A stretch of DNA of 5,024 nt from Chloroflexota bacterium (GTDB lineage Bacteria > Chloroflexota > Dormibacteria > CF-121). Shown here piece after piece: positions 1-4,809 of the stretch. The first letter of the stretch is position 1. Each line of letters begins with the position of its first letter. The position numbers were made by a program, and so were the translations under genes. The DNA is taken from contig VBFX01000247.1 of the NCBI GenBank assembly GCA_005889395.1, forward strand, positions 1-5,024, written 5' to 3'. The notes beneath the pieces were generated by a model that was not told the DNA's origin, ran no database searches, and saw only the letters and a program-made list of their open reading frames with translations.

Positions 1-599
1 AGATCGATTTTGGAGAGCATCGCGTCGAGGGTCCAGGACTCGACCGGAACGAACTTCTCGATCTCCTCTTCCCGCTCGCAGACCAACCGGACCGCGACGG
101 ATTGCACGCGGCCTGCGCTGAGGCCCTTTCGGATCTTTTTCCAGAGCAAGGGGCTCAGCTTGTAGCCAACGAGCCGGTCGATGACGCGGCGAGCCTGCTG
201 CGCATCGACGAGGTCCTGATTCATCGGACGCAACGCATTGAGCGCCTTTTCTACAGCCGTGGGCGTGATCTCGTGCAACTCGATGCGGCGTGGGTCCTTC
301 AGGTTGAGGACGTGAGCGAGATGCCAGGCGATCGCCTCGCCCTCGCGGTCCGGGTCGGATGCCAGGAGGATTTCAGAAGCGCCCTTGGCGGCGGCTTTCA
401 AATCCTTGATCGTCGATTCCTTTCCCGGGATCGTCACGTATTCCGGCTTGAAGGAATGCTCGATATCGATCCCGAGCGTGCTCTTCGGCAGGTCGCGCAC
501 ATGACCCATCGACGCGCGAATGTCGTACTTGGCACCAAGAAACCGGCCAAGCGTCTTGGCCTTCGCAGGGGATTCAACGATGATCAGTGGGTTTGCCAT
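1..599 (-). CDS. topA: DNA topoisomerase I, N-terminal 199 residues (partial, runs off left edge)
   Basis: Type IA topoisomerase, which relaxes negatively supercoiled DNA by cutting and passing one strand. The visible part is the Toprim domain and the start of the next domain. It begins MANPLIIVESPAKAKT, with the catalytic Glu at residue 9. The metal-binding DxDxE motif is in SDPDREGEAIAWH (D82, D84, E86). The conserved GLSAGRVQSVAVRLVCERE region is at 159-177. The active-site tyrosine lies beyond the window. The ATG at 599-597 gives the standard family N-terminus. It sits one base after the dprA TGA and has no good Shine-Dalgarno, so translation may depend on coupling to dprA. A promoter-like sequence inside dprA (641-672) may also serve it. 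dprA-topA adjacency is common in Bacillota and some other phyla. Identification is certain; only the downstream extent is unknown. Confidence 0.98.
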   Translation of the reverse strand, partial: MANPLIIVESPAKAKTLGRFLGAKYDIRASMGHVRDLPKSTLGIDIEHSFKPEYVTIPGKESTIKDLKAAAKGASEILLASDPDREGEAIAWHLAHVLNLKDPRRIELHEITPTAVEKALNALRPMNQDLVDAQQARRVIDRLVGYKLSPLLWKKIRKGLSAGRVQSVAVRLVCEREEEIEKFVPVESWTLDAMLSKID

Positions 600-600
600 G

Positions 601-1494
601 TCAGGCTGGAGAACAGCGGGTGACCGCCCCGCAGTCGCCGATTATATAGCCGCTCATTTCCAACAATGTCAAGCGCCGACTCACTTCCTTGACGTCAAGG
701 TTCATCATGACCGCCAATTCATCATGATGGCGCGGTTCTACCCAATCAAGCAATTCCCAAACGGCAAAGAGTTCTGGTTCTTGCGGTCCTGAATCCGCGC
801 GCGTACGCGCACGCGTGTGCGCGTGTACGCGCGCCTGCGCTCGCGCGCGTGCGCGCGCGAGGTCGGCAAATTCCTCCAGCACGTCCTCAACGGTTTGCAC
901 GAGTTTTGCGCCGTCCTTGATCAGCTGATGACCGCCGACGGTGAGTGGGTTCTCGATACTCCCCGGGACGCAAAATACCTCGCGTCCTTGCTCGCCCGCC
1001 ATGCGCGCCGTGATCAGCGCGCCGCTTCGCTGCGCCGCTTCAACCACAACGACACCGAGGCTGAGGCCGCTGATGATGCGATTGCGCACTGGAAACCGAC
1101 CCGGCAGCGGCAGCGTCCCGTTCTCGGCCTCCGTGATGACAGCGCCCGACGCGGCAATCGCTTGCGCCAGCTCGGCATGTTCGGGTGGATAGATCCGGTC
1201 CAGTCCCGTGGCCATCACAGCGACTGTTGGACTCCTCCCTTCCAGTGCGCCCCGGTGCGCCGCGGCATCGATGCCACGGGCCAGCCCGCTGACCACGACC
1301 ACCCCGGCCTCCGACAGGTCGCGCCCCAGCCGCTGGGCGGTGCGCCGGCCATACGGGGTCGCGTGCCGCGAGCCGACGATCGCGATCATTGGCTCAGATG
1401 GGAGCTGCCCCCTGACGAAAAGGCGCGCCGGTGGGTCATGGATTTGCTTGAGCCGCGCCGGATAGCCTGGATCGTCGAGCCAAACGACTTTCAT
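601..1494 (-). CDS. dprA: DNA-processing protein DprA, short form without SAM domain (297 aa)
   Basis: DprA binds incoming single-stranded DNA during natural transformation and loads RecA on it. Orthologues also occur in bacteria not known to be competent. The Rossmann-like core spans about residues 5-207: YPARL at 11-15, GSR at 41-43, SGLARGIDAAAHRGAL at 69-84, GLDRIYPPEH at 97-106, FPVRNRIISGLS at 134-145, SGALITA at 157-163, and GGHQLIKDGA at 187-196 (the usual Asn of this last motif is His189). An Arg/Ala-rich linker at about 213-233 leads to a C-terminal DML1-like winged helix (about 240-290). The protein begins directly at the core. The usual N-terminal SAM/HhH domain is absent, and upstream sequence in this frame is only comM read out of frame. 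The ATG at 1494-1492 overlaps the comM stop (ATGA), and the gene ends one base before topA. Confidence 0.96.
   Translation of the reverse strand: MKVVWLDDPGYPARLKQIHDPPARLFVRGQLPSEPMIAIVGSRHATPYGRRTAQRLGRDLSEAGVVVVSGLARGIDAAAHRGALEGRSPTVAVMATGLDRIYPPEHAELAQAIAASGAVITEAENGTLPLPGRFPVRNRIISGLSLGVVVVEAAQRSGALITARMAGEQGREVFCVPGSIENPLTVGGHQLIKDGAKLVQTVEDVLEEFADLARARARAQARVHAHTRARTRADSGPQEPELFAVWELLDWVEPRHHDELAVMMNLDVKEVSRRLTLLEMSGYIIGDCGAVTRCSPA
616..632 (-). other. Possible hairpin in the leader just upstream of topA
   Basis: Two alternative short stems share the same left arm: GCGGG (616-620) with CCCGC (628-632), loop of 7; or GCGG (616-619) with CCGC (624-627), loop of 4. On the minus strand this lies 17-33 bases before the topA ATG, inside the last codons of dprA and downstream of the proposed internal promoter. 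It could shape topA translation, but short GC stems are frequent in GC-rich DNA, so this is a weak call. Confidence 0.2.
641..672 (-). promoter_or_regulatory. Candidate internal sigma70-type promoter for topA, inside dprA
   Basis: On the minus strand a perfect -35 box TTGACA (672-667) is followed by TATATAAT (648-641). This can be read as TATATA with an 18-base spacer or as perfect TATAAT with a 20-base spacer. Transcription would start near 634-636, giving a leader of about 35 bases before the topA ATG at 599. Both hexamers fall within dprA codons, including an ATA isoleucine codon that is rare in high-GC genomes. The surrounding 641-790 is about 48% GC by hand count, unlike the rest of the window. 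The spacer is longer than the 17-base optimum, so the promoter might be weak, supercoil-sensitive or activator-dependent (inference). Chance occurrence in an AT-richer segment is the alternative. Confidence 0.5.
687..700. promoter_or_regulatory. Perfect 14-bp palindrome, possible operator upstream of the topA promoter
   Basis: CCTTGACGTCAAGG reads identically on both strands. Its centre lies about 58 bases upstream of the start predicted for the internal topA promoter, a position typical for an activator site. It encodes part of the DprA winged-helix domain (Leu-Asp-Val-Lys), so coding constraint alone could explain it. No regulator is identified. Confidence 0.3.
701..727. repeat. Short direct repeat TTCATCATGA, two copies 17 bp apart
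   Basis: The 10-mer TTCATCATGA occurs at 701-710 and again at 718-727. The second copy is part of a 10-bp palindrome CATCATGATG (720-729). The two copies sit in different reading frames of dprA (His-His-Asp-Glu versus Val-Met-Met-Asn), so protein repetition does not explain them. They adjoin the 14-bp palindrome upstream of the possible topA promoter. It may be a regulatory repeat or chance. Confidence 0.3.
796..859. other. Alternating purine-pyrimidine tract with Z-DNA potential, in the dprA linker
   Basis: From 796 to 834 the sequence alternates pyrimidine and purine without a break for 39 bases (CG, CA/TG and TA steps). After a short interruption it alternates again from 842 to 859 for 18 bases, almost entirely CG. 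It contains a perfect 12-bp palindrome GCGCGTACGCGC at 799-810. Alternating CG/CA DNA is the classical Z-forming sequence under negative supercoiling. On the minus strand it encodes the Arg/Ala-rich linker of DprA (residues about 213-233). It lies about 200 bp upstream of topA, in the same transcript. Alternation is directly seen; adoption of Z-form in the cell is inference. Confidence 0.75.
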
Positions 1495-2996
1495 CCGCTT
1501 TCGCGGTACTGCAGCGCCTCGGCCACGTGCGCCTGCTCGATGTCGGTGCGCTCCTCGAGGTCCGCGATGGTGCGGGCAATGCGCTGGACCCGGTGGACCG
1601 CCCGTCCGCTCAGCTGCAGCCGCTCGGCCGCCGCCTCCAGCAGCGCCTGACCCTGGGCATCCAGCGCGGCGTCCCGCCGGAGCTGCGGACCCGTCAGCGC
1701 GCCATTCCAGGGACCCTGTGGCCGGCGCTCCCGCTGGCGGGCCCGCGCGCCCATCACCCGCTCGCGAACCGTGCCGCTGGACTCGGCGACCGTAGCGTTC
1801 CGCAGCAGCTCTCCGGCCGCCTGCCGCGGCACCATCACCTGCAGATCGATCCGGTCCCGGATCGGACCGGACAGCCGGGCACGATAGCGCTGTCGCTCCA
1901 GCGGTGTGCACTCGCACAGCCGGCGCGGGTCGCCCGCGAAGCCACAGGGGCAGGGATTCGATGCGGCGACCAGGATGAAGCGGGCTGGGAGCACGGCATG
2001 CCCGCGGGAGCGCGCCACCGCCAAACGTCCCTCTTCGAGCGGTTGGCGCAGCGCTTCGAGGGCGTCCCGGCGGAACTCCGTGATCTCATCCATGAAGAGA
2101 ACGCCGCGGTGAGCACGAGTGACTTCCCCCGGTCGCGGCGCCGCCCCGCCTCCGCCGACCAGGGCGGCCGGCGAAATGCTGTGGTGGGGAGCGCGAAACG
2201 GCGGGACCTCGAGCAGACCGGCGCCGGCGGGCAGCATCCCAACACAGGACGCGATCGAGGTCACCTCGACGGCCTCGCGCCGGCTGAGTGGGGGCAGGAT
2301 CCCGGGGAGCGCCCGGGCAAGGAGCGTCTTGCCCGTTCCCGGCGGACCGACCAATAAGAGATGATGCGCGCCCGCGGCCGCGACCTCGAGCGCGCGCTTG
2401 GCGTAGGGCTGACCATGGATATCGGCCAGGTCGACCTGAGCGGGTGGATTGGCCGATGGCGGCGGGGCGACCGACGATGCCTGCAGCGGCGCGCCCGACT
2501 CCCAGTGGGCTTTGAGCTGCCGAAGATGGTCGACGCCCACCACCGTCGCTCCCGTGGCGATCTTCGCCTCGGCCACATTGGCGGTCGGCACGTAGAAGCG
2601 CTGCACCCCGAGGCGGTCGAGGTGGGCCACGATCGCCAGCGTGCCGCGGATGGCGCGGAGCGTCCCGTCGAGCGCGAGCTCGCCCAGCCAGGCGGCATCG
2701 CCCGGCAGGCCACGCTCCTCGCAGGCGTTGACGATGGCCGCGGCCATCGCCAGATCGAAGCCACTCCCCTCTTTGGGAAGCTGCGCCGGCGCGAGGTTGA
2801 TCGTCACTTTGCGGCCGGGAAACTCAAAGCCGCTGTTGTTGATCGCGATCTTCACGCGTTCGCGGGCTTCCTGAAGCGCGCGGTCGCCGAGTCCCACGAT
2901 GTGGAACCCGGGGAGGCCGTCGGCGATGTTCGCCTCCACCTCAACCCGGACACCATCGAGGCCGAACACCGTCCCGGAGAGGGCCCTGGCGAGCAC
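1491..2996 (-). CDS. comM: YifB/ComM family Mg chelatase-like AAA+ ATPase (501 aa)
   Basis: ComM is a hexameric AAA+ helicase that promotes branch migration when transformed DNA is recombined into the chromosome. Order of parts: an N-terminal Lon-protease-like (S5 fold) domain at about 1-165, with the family signatures DGLPGFHIVGL (26-36) and INLAPAQLPKEGSGFDLA (66-83); a Pro/Ala-rich linker at about 167-188; an Mg-chelatase AAA+ domain at about 190-400, with Walker A GPPGTGKT (217-224) and Walker B GVLFMDE (298-304); a four-cysteine cluster CPCGF...CEC (C349, C351, C361, C363), a probable zinc site; and a C-terminal Mg-chelatase domain at about 430-500. Length matches the family. The start is GTG (2996-2994), chosen because MLAR... 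is the usual family N-terminus and no ATG, GTG or TTG precedes it closely. No Shine-Dalgarno is visible. The TGA overlaps the dprA ATG. Confidence 0.97.
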   Translation of the reverse strand: MLARALSGTVFGLDGVRVEVEANIADGLPGFHIVGLGDRALQEARERVKIAINNSGFEFPGRKVTINLAPAQLPKEGSGFDLAMAAAIVNACEERGLPGDAAWLGELALDGTLRAIRGTLAIVAHLDRLGVQRFYVPTANVAEAKIATGATVVGVDHLRQLKAHWESGAPLQASSVAPPPSANPPAQVDLADIHGQPYAKRALEVAAAGAHHLLLVGPPGTGKTLLARALPGILPPLSRREAVEVTSIASCVGMLPAGAGLLEVPPFRAPHHSISPAALVGGGGAAPRPGEVTRAHRGVLFMDEITEFRRDALEALRQPLEEGRLAVARSRGHAVLPARFILVAASNPCPCGFAGDPRRLCECTPLERQRYRARLSGPIRDRIDLQVMVPRQAAGELLRNATVAESSGTVRERVMGARARQRERRPQGPWNGALTGPQLRRDAALDAQGQALLEAAAERLQLSGRAVHRVQRIARTIADLEERTDIEQAHVAEALQYRESG

Positions 2997-3004
2997 CAGG
3001 GCCG

Positions 3005-3034
3005 ATATTACACTAGTTTGTCTATCTGCGTTAA
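3005..3034 (-). promoter_or_regulatory. Candidate comM promoter, implying a leaderless or near-leaderless mRNA
   Basis: On the minus strand TTAACG (3034-3029; 4 of 6 to TTGACA) and TAATAT (3010-3005; 4 of 6 to TATAAT) are separated by 18 bases. Only 8 bases then remain before the comM GTG at 2996, so transcription would begin at or next to the start codon. This agrees with the lack of a Shine-Dalgarno. The -35 box overlaps the TAA stop of the upstream membrane-protein gene. The area is distinctly AT-rich relative to its flanks. Confidence 0.4.
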
Positions 3035-3039
3035 CTAGT
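3012..3039. repeat. Inverted repeat ACTAGTT...AACTAGT, possible operator at the comM promoter
   Basis: Seven-base arms ACTAGTT (3012-3018) and AACTAGT (3033-3039) are separated by 14 bases. Each arm contains the palindromic hexamer ACTAGT, so the copies are also direct repeats 21 bases apart, about two helical turns. They flank the spacer of the proposed comM promoter, one next to the -10 and one overlapping the -35. Such geometry fits two bound repressor dimers, but no regulator is known here. There is no T-run, so it does not look like a terminator. Confidence 0.35.
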
Positions 3040-3393
3040 ACCCGTGGTCTCGCGCCGTTTCAGCTCGCGCAACGCGATCAAGCCCTGGATCAAGAAGTAG
3101 AGGATCAGTAGCCGAATGACAATTCCCTGATAGCTGCCGGCGGCGGCGGTCAGGACTCCATCGATCGCATACAGTCCGGTGGCGACCCCCAGCGCCAGCA
3201 ATGACCCGCGCATGGTGAAATATCCGAAGACGATCAGGATCGCGCCCTCGACAGCGAACACCTCTGGCAGGACCTCCACCCGGCCCAGTGCGGTGACGAG
3301 ACCGAGCAGCATCGTCAAACCGCCGATGACGTAGAGCGCGATGTAGGCGTTGCGATAGCGGCGCCGAAGTTTCGAATCGTCAAGCGCCTTCAT
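3031..3393 (-). CDS. Small integral membrane protein of unknown function (120 aa)
   Basis: I do not recognise a named family. The protein has a short basic N-terminus (KLRRRYR) and four predicted transmembrane helices at about residues 15-37, 42-61, 64-84 and 89-109, ending in a charged tail (LRELKRRE). The positive charges at both ends suggest that both termini are cytoplasmic. A Gly-rich stretch (LALGVATGLYAIDG, 66-79) lies in the third helix. The ATG at 3393-3391 has a strong Shine-Dalgarno, GGGAGGG, five bases upstream, unlike the other genes here, which supports translation. It precedes comM by 34 bases on the same strand, so it may be cotranscribed, though comM may also have its own promoter. 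Nothing ties it to DNA uptake beyond position. Confidence 0.8.
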   Translation of the reverse strand: MKALDDSKLRRRYRNAYIALYVIGGLTMLLGLVTALGRVEVLPEVFAVEGAILIVFGYFTMRGSLLALGVATGLYAIDGVLTAAAGSYQGIVIRLLILYFLIQGLIALRELKRRETTGTS

Positions 3394-3398
3394 CTTGA

Positions 3399-3405
3399 CC
3401 CTCCC
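3399..3405 (-). promoter_or_regulatory. Shine-Dalgarno of the 120-aa membrane protein gene
   Basis: On the minus strand GGGAGGG lies five bases before the ATG at 3393. It is the only strong, well-spaced ribosome binding site in the window and fixes the start of this gene. Confidence 0.75.
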
Positions 3406-3422
3406 TTCCCTGATGATTGGCC

Positions 3423-3435
3423 GATGACCGTCATC
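3423..3435. promoter_or_regulatory. 13-bp palindromic site in the gap between divergent genes
   Basis: GATGAC-C-GTCATC is a perfect inverted repeat of 6-base arms around one base. It lies in the short gap between the start of the membrane-protein gene (3393) and the acyltransferase ATG (3471), where promoters for both clusters would be expected. It could be an operator. No convincing -35/-10 pair was found on either strand of this gap. Confidence 0.3.
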
Positions 3436-3470
3436 CTAGCGCCGTCCTTTGCCGGGTAGACGCACGTCCT

Positions 3471-4040
3471 ATGCAATGGAGGCACCTCGCCGCGCACGCT
3501 CTTGGATGGGTTACCACCCTGCCATATCGGTGGCGCCGCAACGTCCACTTCGGACCGCGCCTCCTGGGGAATGGCCGGCTGCGGATTTCCGGTCCCGGGC
3601 GAGTCGAGTTCGGGGCTGACGTGAATGCCTGGTCACACGCCGAGGTCAATCGCCTCATCACGATCCGCCCGGAGGCAGTCATCCGCATTGGTCGCCACGC
3701 GCGGCTGAACGGCTGCACCATCGTCGCCGCCGAGCGGGTCGAGGTTGGGGCGGACTGCGTGCTGGGCTCCTGCGAGGTCCGGGACCATCTCTCCTATTCC
3801 GAGTCGCCGGTCGACCGCCGGCGCCCTGGCCGGGCCCAACCCGTGGTGATCGAGGACAACGTCTGGATCGGCGGACAGGTCTCGATCCTCCCCGGAGTCC
3901 GGATCGGGCGCGACTCGGTTGTCGGCATCCACGCCGTGGTCTTCGACGACATTCCGCCCGGGGTCATCGTCGGCGGGAATCCCGCACGGGTGCTTCGGCG
4001 GCTTGATTCTGACGCCAGCGGGGATAATCGAGGCGAGTGA
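3471..4040 (+). CDS. Left-handed beta-helix (hexapeptide repeat) acyltransferase (189 aa)
   Basis: The protein belongs to the trimeric hexapeptide transferases that move an acetyl or other acyl group from CoA to a sugar or small-molecule hydroxyl or amine. Imperfect [LIV]GxxxX hexapeptide turns run from about residue 37 to 165. The C-terminal signature is clear: VIEDNVWIGGQVSILPGVRIG (126-146), then DIPPGVIVGGNPARVLRR (160-177), as in maltose/galactoside O-acetyltransferases and WcaF-like enzymes. His106 in RDHLSYS is a candidate catalytic base. The substrate cannot be told. The ATG at 3471 is preferred. A TTG at 3417 would add 18 residues with no family resemblance, and neither start has a good Shine-Dalgarno. 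The stop overlaps the next gene (GTGA), starting a tightly overlapped four-gene cluster. Confidence 0.9.
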   Translation: MQWRHLAAHALGWVTTLPYRWRRNVHFGPRLLGNGRLRISGPGRVEFGADVNAWSHAEVNRLITIRPEAVIRIGRHARLNGCTIVAAERVEVGADCVLGSCEVRDHLSYSESPVDRRRPGRAQPVVIEDNVWIGGQVSILPGVRIGRDSVVGIHAVVFDDIPPGVIVGGNPARVLRRLDSDASGDNRGE

Positions 4041-4222
4041 AGATCAACCCGCCGCCGCCGACCTGCGATCAGTGCAAGCACATGCCCCGCTGGGAGCGGA
4101 TCAACGGGCCGGACCAGTCCGTCCGGCTCGACGACGGGCGGGAGGTGACGCGCCGAGGCCAGGTCTGGGTGTGCACCCATTGCGGCCACCAGGTGCCGGT
4201 CTCGTTCGAGGCATGGACCTGA
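4037..4222 (+). CDS. Small double-CxxC zinc-ribbon protein of unknown function (61 aa)
   Basis: No named family is recognised. Two knuckles, CDQC (C10, C13) and CTHC (C46, C49), are separated by 32 residues and flanked by Lys/His or Gly-His, typical of a zinc ribbon or rubredoxin-like metal site. A charged region with beta-strand character lies between (SVRLDDGREVTRRGQVWVC). The GTG start at 4037 overlaps the acyltransferase TGA by GTGA, and GAGG lies three bases upstream (close spacing). The gene ends 10 bases inside the CoA pyrophosphatase frame. The conserved-looking cysteine pairs and the overlap on both sides argue that it is a real gene. It may be an accessory or nucleic-acid/protein-binding factor, which is inference. 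Confidence 0.78.
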   Translation: MKINPPPPTCDQCKHMPRWERINGPDQSVRLDDGREVTRRGQVWVCTHCGHQVPVSFEAWT

Positions 4223-4809
4223 CGACCGCCGCCAGCACCCGCCTCGAGCGGCTCCGCCAGGTGCTTGAGCACCGCGTTCGGCGCAGCATCGACACGGCGC
4301 CACCGCTGATCCGGGCCGGGGTGTTGATTCCCCTGCTGGCGCGCGGCCACGGCATCGAGGTGCTCTTCACGCGGCGCACGGACACCGTCCTGACTCACAA
4401 GGGCCAGATCTCCTTCCCGGGCGGCCAGCGCGAGGACTCGGACGTGGAGACGGTCGAAACGGCGCTGCGCGAAAGCTACGAAGAGATCGGCCTCGAGCCA
4501 TCGCGTGTGACGGTGCTCGGCGAGCTGGACGATGTCTTCACCGCGGTCAGCAGCTTTGTCATCACCCCCGTGGTCGGCCTGGTCGAGGGCGGCATCGATG
4601 ACCTTGTGCCGGCGCCGGACGAGGTGAAGAGTCTGCTGGTGGTCCCGGTCGCCCAGCTACTGGATCCGCAGGTCCACACGACCGAGACGCGCAGCTTGGG
4701 CGAGCAGCGGTATCGAATTCATTACTACACCGTCGGCGACGACGTCATCTGGGGCGCCACCGGCCGGATCGTCTACCAGTTCCTCAAGGCCTGGGAAGAA
4801 GCCGCCTGA
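4213..4809 (+). CDS. NUDIX CoA pyrophosphatase (NudL/YeaB-like, 198 aa)
   Basis: Predicted to cleave the pyrophosphate of CoA or acyl-CoA to 4'-phosphopantetheine and 3',5'-ADP in the cytoplasm, with Mn2+/Mg2+. The CoA-specific NuCoA motif is LFTRRTDTVLTHKGQISFPG (51-70). It runs straight into a NUDIX box at 70-94 (GGQREDSD...LRESYEEIGL), with catalytic REsxEE at 86-91. The box is one residue longer than the canonical form and has Asp where the first Glu is usual, which is the normal layout of the NudL/CoAse subfamily. The PVVGLVEG...PAPDEVKSLLVVPVAQLL segment (119-150) and a C-terminal GATGRIVYQFL (181-191) also match. The ATG at 4213 overlaps the zinc-ribbon gene by 10 bases, and its stop overlaps the next gene. 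Confidence 0.95.
   Translation: MDLTTAASTRLERLRQVLEHRVRRSIDTAPPLIRAGVLIPLLARGHGIEVLFTRRTDTVLTHKGQISFPGGQREDSDVETVETALRESYEEIGLEPSRVTVLGELDDVFTAVSSFVITPVVGLVEGGIDDLVPAPDEVKSLLVVPVAQLLDPQVHTTETRSLGEQRYRIHYYTVGDDVIWGATGRIVYQFLKAWEEAA

Noticed and set aside
796..859. CG-rich repeats as a CRISPR array or microsatellite insertion
   Set aside because: There is no repeat-spacer pattern. The tract keeps the dprA frame open and encodes a plausible linker, so it is not an inserted array.
817..1650. Long plus-strand open frame of 277 codons
   Set aside because: It is antisense to dprA and comM, spans two confirmed genes, is low-complexity Arg/Ala-rich, and shows no domain. It is a typical high-GC shadow.
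1495..1917. Upstream extension of the dprA frame (141 extra residues)
   Set aside because: It is Gly/Arg/Ala-rich sequence produced by reading comM out of frame. It does not resemble a SAM or HhH domain, and the ATGA overlap gives a normal start.
1527..2357. Plus-strand open frame of 276 codons
   Set aside because: It lies fully inside the comM AAA+ region on the opposite strand and has no recognisable domain.
2361..3038. Plus-strand open frame of 225 codons opposite comM
   Set aside because: It is complementary to the well-supported comM coding strand, has no motifs, and its composition matches a codon-phase shadow.
3012..3039. The ACTAGT inverted repeat as a terminator of the membrane-protein gene
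   Set aside because: The arms are only 7 bp and AT-rich, with a 14-base loop and no T-run after them. It overlaps the stop codon and fits an operator better.
3417..3470. TTG start of the acyltransferase at 3417
   Set aside because: The 18 added residues do not resemble the family and there is no ribosome binding site. It is kept only as an alternative start.
3794..4303. Minus-strand open frame of 169 codons across three plus-strand genes
   Set aside because: It crosses the junctions of the acyltransferase, zinc-ribbon and NUDIX genes and is Arg/Pro-rich without motifs.
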